DNA of 5,442 bases from Gemmatimonadales bacterium (GTDB lineage: Bacteria > Gemmatimonadota > Gemmatimonadetes > Palauibacterales > Palauibacteraceae): positions 1 to 5,442 of the forward strand of contig JAUWDL010000117.1 in NCBI GenBank assembly GCA_030608825.1. The letters run 5' to 3'. The translations under genes and the position numbers were made by a program. Positions 1 to 5,442 of the stretch are shown piece by piece (positions within the stretch are counted from its first letter, which is position 1; each line of letters begins with the position of its first letter). The notes beneath the pieces are model-generated. The model worked only from the letters and a program-made list of their open reading frames with translations. It was not told the DNA's origin and did not search any database.

Positions 1-669
1 GGGATCTACGCCGAGCGAGGCGTTGGCGCGCCCCAGCAGCGTGTCGGCTCCGGCCAGGGTCCGCGGGGCGCGCTCGTCGGCCCGGGCGGCCAGCGCCCCC
101 TCGCGGAGGCGTCGGGCCTCGCCGAGTACGCTGTTCCGGACCGCCTGGAGCTCGGCCTCGCCGTAGAGAGACTCCGCCTCCGAGGCACGGCTGCGCGCGT
201 CGTTCTGATTTCCGTCCTCGACCTTCCGGCCCGCGTCCTGGGCCTTCTTCTCGGCGGCTCCCCACTGCTCCGCCGCGAAATCGGGCGCGTTGGCCGCGAG
301 CGCCCGTTCCCGGGCGGCGAGCGTTCCCCGCATGATCACCTCGCCGATCTCCCGCAGCTCCTCAGCGCGGTCCAGTGCCTGGTTGGACTCGAGCAGCTTC
401 TTCCGGATCTCTGCGATACGGCCGCCCTGCCGGTGATCCTGCTGTGCCCGAGCCAGCTGCTCCGCCGCTCGCCCGAAGTTCCGGGGAGAGATGAGGTTCA
501 GATGCTGCGCGCGAGCCTCGGCGTAGCGGGCTGCCGTCGCCTCGAGCTGGCTCTCCAGCGTCTGGGCATCGGCGCTCGCGGGGCCGGCCAACAGGACGAG
601 GAGGCAGCCGATCAGGATGGACGATCGGTCGATGTTCCGGCGCGCGGCCGGTGATGGCTCGGATCTCAT
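1..669 (-). CDS. Secreted helical-repeat protein, N-terminal part (possible OmpA-family/DUF4398-like), runs off left edge
   Basis: Only the first 223 codons are in the window; the frame is still open at base 1. The start is the ATG at 669-667, which overlaps the TGA of the upstream small membrane protein as ATGA. A GGGAGG ribosome-binding site (684-679) lies 9 nt ahead. Residues 1-33 look like a Sec signal peptide: an Arg-containing n-region, a hydrophobic stretch at 18-29, and a P-A-S-A cleavage site near residue 33. The mature part is almost entirely charged, Ala/Glu/Arg-rich amphipathic helix, with a related unit beginning near Pro62, Pro129 and Pro202 (pattern P-x-x-[FL] followed by regularly spaced Ala and Leu). 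Similar Ala-rich helical repeats precede OmpA peptidoglycan-binding domains in envelope proteins, so an OmpA domain may lie beyond the edge; this is inference. Confidence in the gene is high and in the family moderate. Confidence 0.8.
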   Translation of the reverse strand, partial: MRSEPSPAARRNIDRSSILIGCLLVLLAGPASADAQTLESQLEATAARYAEARAQHLNLISPRNFGRAAEQLARAQQDHRQGGRIAEIRKKLLESNQALDRAEELREIGEVIMRGTLAARERALAANAPDFAAEQWGAAEKKAQDAGRKVEDGNQNDARSRASEAESLYGEAELQAVRNSVLGEARRLREGALAARADERAPRTLAGADTLLGRANASLGVDP

Positions 670-926
670 CGGCGGCGGCCTCCCGCGGGCGAGACATCGA
701 TCGACAGGGCGATGACGAGCAACACGATCTGAAGGACGCCCCACTCGCCGCCGCTCCAATTCTGCACGGCCGTATACCAGAGAAAGGAGGTCGGGAGAAA
801 GACGAAGCCCAGGGCCGGCCACAGCGCCGTGTCGAACAGACCGTTGAACCAGCTCGTGAACAGCCAGAGGAGGACGATTATCAACCGCGGCGCTATCAGC
901 GTCGCGAGGGCGAAGAGACATGGCAT
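666..926 (-). CDS. Small three-helix inner-membrane protein, conserved hypothetical
   Basis: This 86-residue protein is almost wholly hydrophobic. Membrane segments are visible at about residues 4-24 (with an internal I-A-P-R turn), 29-52 and 62-78, followed by a basic tail ending G-G-R-R-R. The Trp/Phe-rich pattern, with W-L-F-T-x-W-F near residue 21 and Q-N-W-x-G-G-x-W-G near residue 55, resembles a small uncharacterised bacterial membrane protein family I have seen before; no function is known to me. Its stop overlaps the start of the secreted repeat protein (ATGA), so the two are probably translationally coupled. That suggests a shared envelope role, but only by context. The ribosome-binding site is weak. 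A 161-nt gap separates it from the thioredoxin-like gene upstream, so it may have its own promoter, although I could not identify one. Confidence 0.8.
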   Translation of the reverse strand: MPCLFALATLIAPRLIIVLLWLFTSWFNGLFDTALWPALGFVFLPTSFLWYTAVQNWSGGEWGVLQIVLLVIALSIDVSPAGGRRR

Positions 927-1087
927 GGAAGCTATCCCGAAGAAGTCTCGACCCGGACTACGACCTTTGCGCTCAAGTTATGGCGGGGGGGAGCCGGATG
1001 GGACAGTTCGGCGGCCGGACCCGGGCGACACGGCCCACGTGAACGAGTGGGACGGCGTGCCGTCCGGGCACCAACCGGAGGGGTTCT

Positions 1088-1639
1088 TCAGCTCATCACG
1101 ACCGCGGTCGTGAGGGTGTCGATAAGCTCCCGCAACGTGGCCTCGCCCCGGTCGCGGGCGTACCAGCGCCGCGAGTCGGCGTAGATCTCCTTCGCCGGCC
1201 GCTCGCCCTTCGCCTTCTCGCCGATCACGAACTCCTGCAGCTCCGCGGGTCTCGGACCCCACGCTCCCGCGGGCTCGAAAGCCTCGTCCAGGATGATGGC
1301 CATCGGGATCGAGCGCGTCCCGTTCGTCAGGAACTGGTCCATCACCTCGAGGCTCTCATCGCGCTTGATGATCCTGAGCTCGAAGTTGGGAAGATCCTCG
1401 GCGAACCGGGCCAGTACCGGGACCGTGTTCGAGGCGTCTCCGCACCAGTCCTCCGCGAGCACCAACAGCTTCCAGCGGCCGCCGACGACGGCGGACCGGC
1501 GTGCGGCCCACTCCGGAGTCCGGGCCCGCTGATAGATCCCCTCCCAGAGCGAGAGGTTCTTCTCGACTTCTTCGGAGAGGAAGCGATCGAAGGTCAATCC
1601 TCGCTCCCAGTGCTCGCGGTAATCGATGCCGTCTGTCAT
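1088..1639 (-). CDS. Thioredoxin-fold protein with single-cysteine CGDA active site (Thioredoxin_9-like)
   Basis: The protein has 183 residues and starts at the ATG at 1639-1637, preceded by a GGTGG ribosome-binding site about 7 nt upstream. The thioredoxin fold shows as a beta-strand (residues 56-63) leading into W-C-G-D-A-S at 65-70, a helix with conserved Pro74, and a cis-proline loop R-S-I-P-M at 109-113 with Pro112. This resembles the thioredoxin family usually carrying a W-C-G-D-C motif (Thioredoxin_9, as I recall it). Here the resolving cysteine is Ala69, and Cys66 is the only cysteine in the whole protein. A classical dithiol disulfide reductase mechanism is therefore impossible; a monothiol, bacillithiol/glutathione-linked or non-redox role is more likely. 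There is no signal peptide, so it should be cytoplasmic. The N-terminal 50 residues are helical and rich in Trp and Glu. It is transcribed divergently from pruA. Confidence 0.85.
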   Translation of the reverse strand: MTDGIDYREHWERGLTFDRFLSEEVEKNLSLWEGIYQRARTPEWAARRSAVVGGRWKLLVLAEDWCGDASNTVPVLARFAEDLPNFELRIIKRDESLEVMDQFLTNGTRSIPMAIILDEAFEPAGAWGPRPAELQEFVIGEKAKGERPAKEIYADSRRWYARDRGEATLRELIDTLTTAVVMS

Positions 1640-1759
1640 CTTCTATCCACCCTGTGTAGGGTACCGATGATCCGCCCCATGTCGGGTTCGAGCCACTCGC
1701 GGATCATGCCGCTTTGCCAGCTGACGGGAACGACGTGCCGTCCCCTACAGAAAGAACAG

Positions 1760-1784
1760 CCAAGGGTTCCCAAGATAAGCCAAA
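1760..1784 (+). repeat. Three CCAA direct repeats at exact 10-bp phase
   Basis: CCAAG occurs at 1760-1764 and 1770-1774, and CCAAA at 1780-1784, each starting 10 bp after the last, so all three face the same side of the helix. They sit roughly -57 to -33 from the inferred pruA transcription start, where activators often bind. The motif is short and could arise by chance. Confidence 0.35.
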
Positions 1785-1797
1785 CAGGCCATAACAC

Positions 1798-1813
1798 TTT
1801 GCAATATAGCAAA
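1798..1813. promoter_or_regulatory. Inverted repeat TTTGC-N6-GCAAA, candidate operator over the pruA promoter
   Basis: The two perfect 5-bp arms, TTTGC at 1798-1802 and GCAAA at 1809-1813, flank AATATA and overlap the candidate -10 of pruA. The arm with its flank (ACTTTGCAA) resembles TTTGCAAA-type sites recognised by RamB/PrpR/ScfR-like regulators of acyl-CoA and propionate metabolism, as I recall those motifs. The regulator is not in the window, so assignment is speculative. Confidence 0.4.
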
Positions 1814-1833
1814 TTACACGCCAGGAGACGAGA

Positions 1834-3468
1834 ATGACGATAGCGGCCGACGCGAAACCTCCGGTGCCTGAGAACGAGCCGATTCTGGGCTACGCGCCCG
1901 GATCGCCGGAGCGCGACGAGCTCAAGGCGAGGCTCGCCACCATGGCGGCCGAGGAGATCGAGATACCGCTGATCATCGGCGGCCAGGAAGTGAGGACAGG
2001 CGACACGGTCGAGGCTGTCATGCCCCACGACCACAAGCATGTGCTCGGCACCTGGCACCGGGCAGGCGCCCGGGAGGCCGAGATGGCGGTCCAGGCGGCG
2101 GGCGAGGCCTGGCGTGACTGGTCGAGCTGGAGCTTCGAGGACCGGGCCGCGGTCTTCATTCGGGCCGCGGAGCTCCTCGCCGGACCGCGGAGGCAGACGC
2201 TGAACGCGGCAACGATGTTGGGTCAGAGCAAGACCGCCCATCAGGCGGAGATCGACAGCGCCTGCGAGCTGATCGACTTCTGGCGCTTCAACGTGGACTT
2301 CGCGCGGCGGATCTACGAGGAGCAGCCGAACTCGGCCCCCGGCATGTGGAACCAGCTGGACTACCGGCCTCTGGAGGGCTTCGTATTCGCGATCACGCCC
2401 TTCAACTTCACGTCGATCGCCGGCAATCTGCCCACCGCGCCGGCGATCATGGGCGGCGTCTCGCTCTGGAAACCCGCCTCATCGGCCGTGTACAGCGCCC
2501 ATTACATCCTTCAGATCCTGATGGAGGCGGGCCTCCCGCCGGGCGTCGTGAACCTCCTGCCCGGACGCTCGGGCGAGTTCAGCGACACGCTCCTGACGAG
2601 TCCTGAGTTCGCCGGCATCCACTTCACCGGGTCGACGGCCGTCTTCCAGCACCTGTGGAGGCAGGCGAGCTCCAATCTCGAATCGTACCGCTCCTACCCG
2701 AGGATCGTGGGAGAGACGGGCGGGAAGGACTTCATCCTGGCCCACCAGAGTGCCGACCCGGAGTCCCTGGCCGTGGCCATCGTGCGCGGCGGGTTCGAGT
2801 ACCAGGGGCAGAAGTGCAGTGCGGCGTCGCGGATCTACGTGCCCGACAACCTGTGGCCGGAGGTGAGGACGCGCGTTCTCGACATGGTAGGCCAGATCAG
2901 CGTCGGCGATCCGGCCGATTTTCGGAACTTCATGGGAGCCGTGATCGACAGCGGTGCCTTCGCGGACATCACGTCCTACATCGATCAAGCCGCTGCCTCC
3001 GACGACATGGAGATTCTGGCGGGCGGCGAGTATTCGGACGAGGTCGGTTACTTCATCCAGCCTACCCTGGTGCTCAGCCCCGATCCGGCGAGCCGGCTCA
3101 TGTGCGAGGAGATCTTCGGTCCCGTGGTCACGGTGCACGTCTACCCCGCCCGGGAGTGGTCGGAGACGCTGGAGCTCGTAGACGGCACGTCCCCCTATGC
3201 GCTCACCGGCGCCGTCCTCGCAACCGACCGCACGGCGGTCCGGGAGGCACTGAGCGCCCTTCGCCATGCGGCCGGGAATTTCTACGTGAACGACAAGCCG
3301 ACGGGTGCGGTGGTGGGGCAGCAGCCGTTCGGCGGCGGCCGGGCGAGCGGGACCAACGACAAGGCCGGGTCCTGGCTCAACCTGATCCGATGGGTGTCTC
3401 CACGAACGATCAAGGAGACGTTCGTCCCGGCGACGGACTACCGCTACCCGTTCATGGACGGAAAGTGA
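1834..3468 (+). CDS. pruA: L-glutamate gamma-semialdehyde dehydrogenase (1-pyrroline-5-carboxylate dehydrogenase, ALDH4 type)
   Basis: This NAD-dependent enzyme oxidises glutamate-5-semialdehyde, in equilibrium with P5C, to glutamate: the second step of proline catabolism. It is a stand-alone 544-residue form, similar in length to eukaryotic ALDH4A1 and unlike bifunctional PutA. Visible aldehyde dehydrogenase landmarks are P-F-N-F-T at 189-193, the cofactor-binding Lys213 in L-W-K-P-A-S, the F-T-G-S-T turn at 264-268, general-base Glu294 in G-E-T-G-G-K, catalytic Cys328 in F-E-Y-Q-G-Q-K-C-S-A (characteristic of P5C dehydrogenases), E-E-I-F-G-P at 425-430 and P-F-G-G-G-R-A-S-G-T-N-D-K at 498-510. 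All key residues are intact. The ATG start is supported by AGGAG six nt upstream and by the N-E-P-I-L-G-Y motif shortly after the start, usual for the family. No proline dehydrogenase is nearby; the next gene is paaA, so an alternative aldehyde substrate cannot be excluded. Confidence 0.93.
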   Translation: MTIAADAKPPVPENEPILGYAPGSPERDELKARLATMAAEEIEIPLIIGGQEVRTGDTVEAVMPHDHKHVLGTWHRAGAREAEMAVQAAGEAWRDWSSWSFEDRAAVFIRAAELLAGPRRQTLNAATMLGQSKTAHQAEIDSACELIDFWRFNVDFARRIYEEQPNSAPGMWNQLDYRPLEGFVFAITPFNFTSIAGNLPTAPAIMGGVSLWKPASSAVYSAHYILQILMEAGLPPGVVNLLPGRSGEFSDTLLTSPEFAGIHFTGSTAVFQHLWRQASSNLESYRSYPRIVGETGGKDFILAHQSADPESLAVAIVRGGFEYQGQKCSAASRIYVPDNLWPEVRTRVLDMVGQISVGDPADFRNFMGAVIDSGAFADITSYIDQAAASDDMEILAGGEYSDEVGYFIQPTLVLSPDPASRLMCEEIFGPVVTVHVYPAREWSETLELVDGTSPYALTGAVLATDRTAVREALSALRHAAGNFYVNDKPTGAVVGQQPFGGGRASGTNDKAGSWLNLIRWVSPRTIKETFVPATDYRYPFMDGK

Positions 3469-3495
3469 GATTTCGGGCTCGTGCCGCACGCTTCC

Positions 3496-3531
3496 GGCCT
3501 GCTTTGAGGGTCAAGGCCTCTGCGGTAGATT
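3496..3531 (+). promoter_or_regulatory. Candidate promoter with overlapping inverted repeat upstream of paaA
   Basis: A TTGAGG (3504-3509) and TAGATT (3526-3531) separated by 16 bp form a plausible sigma70-type promoter, each hexamer matching consensus at four of six positions. The -35 sits in an inverted repeat, TTGA-GGG-TCAA (3504-3514). This lies inside a second pairing, GGCCT (3496-3500) with AGGCC (3514-3518). These could be an operator or merely chance in a GC-rich spacer. No T-run follows, so a pruA terminator is not supported. Confidence 0.3.
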
Positions 3532-3580
3532 GGCGCTCCCCACATGAGATGAGTGGACGACGCACAATAAGGAGATCTGG

Positions 3581-4519
3581 ATGGCGAGGTTCACCGACGA
3601 CGAGCTGATGCGAAAGGTGCAGGAGGGCTTCATCGTCGAATCCGAAGCCGACATGACCGATACGTACAAGAAGGCGCTGATCACCCAGCTGACGGTACAG
3701 GGTGACACCGAGCTCATGAGCGCCCCCGCGTACTACATGGCCACGAAGGACGCGCCCTCGACCAACACGATGGTCTCGGCCACGGCGATCATCCAGGATG
3801 AGTTGGGCCATGCGAACATCGCCTACAGGCTCCTCGAGGACCTCGGGGTGGACCGGGATGAGCTGCTGTACGAGCGGCCGCCGGAGAAGTTCAAGAACCC
3901 GTACGGCTTCGACCAGCCGCTGGTGAACTGGGCGGAGCTCGTGACGGCCAACGGCCTGTACGACCGGGCCGGCATCACGCTTCTCGGCGACGTGCATCGG
4001 CACACGAGCTACGGGCCGCTGAAGCGCGGACTCGTCAAGGTGGGCATGGAGGAGAACTTCCACCTCCGTCACGGCGAGGTGTGGATGAGGCGTCTGTGCG
4101 AGGCCGGCGGGGAAGCCCGTGACATGGTGCAGGCCGCGGTGGATTGGATGTTCCCCATGGGCGTCGAGTGGTTCGGGATGCCGGATGAGAAGAAGCATCA
4201 CAACGCACAGCTCGAGTTCAAGCTCAAGGGGATGACCAACGATCAACTGCGGCAGACCTGGCTGAAAGCCGTCGTGCCGCTCTGTGACGAGCTGAGCATC
4301 GAGGTGCCGGCTCACGTCAATCCGGCCACCGAAGAGGTGGAGCTCGAGTTCGAGTTTCCCGTCCAGTACGACCCCGACGCGAAGCGCTGGCTCCTGGACG
4401 AGCCCATCACGTGGGATCAGGTGTGGGCGCGCTGGCGCGGCCGGGGGCCGATGAACGAACAGTTCGTGGAGTGGATGCGGGTGAGCCGTTACTCGGTCGA
4501 AGGATTGCTCGAAGCATGA
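3581..4519 (+). CDS. paaA: Phenylacetyl-CoA epoxidase-type diiron oxygenase subunit A (PaaA/PaaG family)
   Basis: PaaA is the catalytic subunit of the ring 1,2-epoxidase that acts on phenylacetyl-CoA in the aerobic hybrid pathway. The 312-residue length is normal. The ferritin-like diiron ligand pattern is complete: Glu44 in G-D-T-E-L, Glu74 and His77 in Q-D-E-L-G-H, Asp128 in L-Y-D-R-A-G, and Glu158 and His161 in E-E-N-F-H-L-R-H-G. I assigned these by recalled similarity to PaaA and BoxB, not by alignment. Other family landmarks are N-W-A-E-L near 116, H-T-S-Y-G-P-L near 141-147 and T-N-D-Q-L-R-Q near 219, followed by V-P near 242. The start is fixed by AAGGAG (3569-3574), six nt upstream. 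It overlaps the next gene by ATGA. PaaB, PaaC and PaaE, needed by the canonical complex, are not in the window. An epoxidase for another aryl-CoA is possible. Confidence 0.9.
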   Translation: MARFTDDELMRKVQEGFIVESEADMTDTYKKALITQLTVQGDTELMSAPAYYMATKDAPSTNTMVSATAIIQDELGHANIAYRLLEDLGVDRDELLYERPPEKFKNPYGFDQPLVNWAELVTANGLYDRAGITLLGDVHRHTSYGPLKRGLVKVGMEENFHLRHGEVWMRRLCEAGGEARDMVQAAVDWMFPMGVEWFGMPDEKKHHNAQLEFKLKGMTNDQLRQTWLKAVVPLCDELSIEVPAHVNPATEEVELEFEFPVQYDPDAKRWLLDEPITWDQVWARWRGRGPMNEQFVEWMRVSRYSVEGLLEA

Positions 4520-5442
4520 CCTTGGTACAGCTCGGCAGGTTGCCCTCGGGGTCGGAGGCGTCGGTCTCCCTCGAGGAGGGCATGGACTTCTCGGCCGTGC
4601 TCGCCGAGACGATGGGCGAGGGTCGGCCGCTTCCGCCGCCGCCCGAGTGGGCCGAGCCCCCCGTGGATCTCGCCGAGCGGGCCCGGCGGGCGATGTACGA
4701 GGTTTCGGATCCCGAGTTCGCGATATCGCTCGCGGATCTGGGGCTGATCTACGGGGTGTCGGCCGATGAGAAGATCGGCGTGGTCACCGTCGAGCTGACC
4801 TTCACCGCCACGGCGTGCCCGTGTACGGACTTCATCAAGTGGGACGTGCGGGACCGCCTGCTCCGGGAGCCCGGGATCGAGCGAGTCGACGTGGAGGTCG
4901 TCTGGCATCCTCCATGGACCACGGCTCGGATCAGTGCGCGGGGTCGCCGGATCCTCGAGGACGCCGGCATCGCCCTGATCACCCTACCATGGGGGGAGCA
5001 GTTGGCCTTCCTCGATGCCGCCGCGAGCACGTGGGAGGTAGCATTCCTCGTCACCCAGCTCGCGACAATCGGCTTCCTGTTCTACGCGTGCGTTCGGCAG
5101 TACCGGCGGGGCGAGCGCGCCGAAGCCCTGGCTCTGGGCACGGGGTTGCTGCTCTTTGTTGCCACCCTTGCCATCGACTTCCTCGTCGAAAGCGGGCTTG
5201 TCGCCTTCGTCCTGGCGAGCGACTTCGGATTCCTTCCGCTGGCGCTCGTAATGAGTGTCCAGCTCTCCAACCAGGTGGTCCGGACTGAGGAGGAGGTCGA
5301 CAGGTACCGCGGCAGACTGGAGGCCCTGGTTGAGGAGCGAACAGCCCAGTTGGAACGAGCCAATGTGCAGCTGGGACGCGAGATCGCGGAGCACGAAGCT
5401 GCGGAGCAGGCTCTGCGCAAGCGGGCCAGGGACGCGGCGATC
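4516..5442 (+). CDS. PaaD/MIP18-family Fe-S maturation protein continuing in frame into a sensor-kinase-like membrane segment; partial at right edge
   Basis: One open frame of 309 codons starts in an ATGA overlap with paaA and runs off the window. Residues 1-50 are a Pro/Glu-rich extension. Residues 51-153 are a DUF59/MIP18 domain of PaaD type: S-D-P-E-F at 64-68, D-L-G-L-I at 74-78, T-A-C-P-C-T-D-F-I at 99-107 (Cys101, Cys103), H-P-P-W-T at 131-135, then R-I-S-A-R-G-R-R and G-I-A at 151-153, where the domain normally ends. PaaD proteins help mature the phenylacetyl-CoA epoxidase; E. coli PaaD has a C-terminal zinc-ribbon tail, absent here. Instead, three hydrophobic helices (about 173-193, 204-224, 228-250) and a coiled coil (256-304) follow. 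The fusion may be real or an artefact of deletion, assembly or a base error, so the two halves should be judged separately. The PaaD call is firm; the single-protein call is not. Confidence 0.75.
   Translation, partial: MTLVQLGRLPSGSEASVSLEEGMDFSAVLAETMGEGRPLPPPPEWAEPPVDLAERARRAMYEVSDPEFAISLADLGLIYGVSADEKIGVVTVELTFTATACPCTDFIKWDVRDRLLREPGIERVDVEVVWHPPWTTARISARGRRILEDAGIALITLPWGEQLAFLDAAASTWEVAFLVTQLATIGFLFYACVRQYRRGERAEALALGTGLLLFVATLAIDFLVESGLVAFVLASDFGFLPLALVMSVQLSNQVVRTEEEVDRYRGRLEALVEERTAQLERANVQLGREIAEHEAAEQALRKRARDAAI
4981..5442 (+). other. Segment encoding a three-helix membrane domain and coiled-coil linker of a sensor kinase type
   Basis: This is residues 156-309 of the open frame above. 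An Arg-rich loop (R-Q-Y-R-R-G-E-R, 194-201) follows the first helix and should be cytoplasmic. The third helix contains D-F-G-F-L-P-L-A-L-V-M-S-V-Q-L. The linker R-L-E-A-L-V-E-E-R-T-A-Q-L-E-R-A-N is the pattern that commonly leads into PAS or histidine-kinase domains, followed by a second heptad stretch ending at the edge. It resembles the last three helices and linker of 7TMR-DISM-like or related sensor kinases. No kinase core is visible because the window ends. An independent start could be TTG at 5002, poorly spaced from GGGGGAG, or the out-of-frame ATG at 4989. Confidence 0.6.

Larger units (their letters stand above)
1640..1833. promoter_or_regulatory. Divergent intergenic region between the thioredoxin-like gene and pruA
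   Basis: This 194-bp region must contain promoters for both divergent genes. Its pruA-proximal third (about 1751-1820) is markedly AT-rich compared with everything else in the window. A TATAGC (1805-1810) is a possible -10 for pruA; it would put the start of transcription near 1817, just ahead of the AGGAG ribosome-binding site (1823-1827). No good -35 stands at the right distance, which would fit an activator-dependent promoter. I could not find a convincing promoter for the minus-strand gene. Promoter calls here are inference. Confidence 0.5.

Noticed and set aside
604..615. L-I-G-C lipobox-like motif (residues 19-22) in the secreted repeat protein
   Set aside because: The main hydrophobic stretch follows the cysteine instead of preceding it, and a good signal peptidase I site (P-A-S-A) lies at residue 33, so lipoprotein processing is unlikely.
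978..988. Seven-G run in the gap between the thioredoxin-like gene and the small membrane protein
   Set aside because: It lies outside any gene, with no evidence of a regulatory or phase-variation role.
1034..1064. Two adjacent hairpins (CCCAC/GTGGG and GACGGC/GCCGTC) downstream of the thioredoxin-like gene
   Set aside because: The stems are only 5-6 bp and no T-run follows on the minus strand, so an intrinsic terminator cannot be supported.
651..1184. Plus-strand 177-codon open frame across the left intergenic region
   Set aside because: It is antisense to the small membrane protein and the thioredoxin-like gene, highly charged and repetitive, and lacks a domain or ribosome-binding site.
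2479..3489. Long minus-strand open frame of 336 codons opposite pruA
   Set aside because: It lies wholly opposite an intact P5C dehydrogenase, has Arg/His/Pro-rich composition typical of antisense frames in GC-rich DNA, and shows no recognisable domain.
2655..3608. Plus-strand 317-codon open frame overlapping pruA and the start of paaA
   Set aside because: It is a shifted-frame shadow of pruA, Arg/Gly-rich without domain features, and would cross the paaA ribosome-binding site.
3452..4315. Minus-strand 287-codon open frame opposite paaA
   Set aside because: It is antisense to a complete PaaA with all diiron ligands; its composition is that of a reverse-frame artefact.

Overview
The window is GC-rich, with strong G/C preference at third codon positions. 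It holds six protein-coding segments and no RNA gene, CRISPR array or insertion sequence that I can recognise. The gene content is chromosomal and bacterial: an ALDH4-type P5C dehydrogenase, phenylacetyl-CoA epoxidase-type genes, a periplasmic helical-repeat protein and a membrane sensor-kinase segment. I loosely infer an aerobic Gram-negative from a high-GC environmental phylum. Gemmatimonadota or a relative would fit, but no marker gene proves it.

Layout. The left third is on the minus strand. It contains a thioredoxin-fold protein with a single-cysteine CGDA active site (1088-1639), a three-helix small membrane protein (666-926), and a secreted helical-repeat protein that starts in an ATGA overlap with it and runs off the left edge (1-669). 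A 194-bp divergent intergenic region (1640-1833) separates these from the right two thirds. It holds the only AT-rich stretch, a TTTGC-N6-GCAAA inverted repeat and three CCAA motifs at exact 10-bp phase.

The plus-strand block begins with pruA (1834-3468). After a 112-bp gap with a candidate promoter comes a paaA-type diiron oxygenase subunit (3581-4519). A paaD/MIP18-type Fe-S maturation factor (from 4516) is coupled to it by another ATGA overlap. The pair PaaA plus PaaD points to CoA-dependent aerobic degradation of phenylacetate or a related aryl-CoA: PaaA carries the diiron site and PaaD would mature the complex. PruA oxidises glutamate semialdehyde/P5C, or, by inference only, could handle another aldehyde of the same catabolic route.

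The main oddity is at the right end. The PaaD reading frame does not stop where the family normally ends. It continues without a stop for about 154 codons into three transmembrane helices and a coiled-coil linker typical of the segment just before a PAS or histidine-kinase domain. Either this is a true PaaD-sensor fusion, or a deletion, misassembly or single-base error has joined two genes. Predicted topology would place the PaaD domain outside the cytoplasm, which argues against a simple functional fusion.
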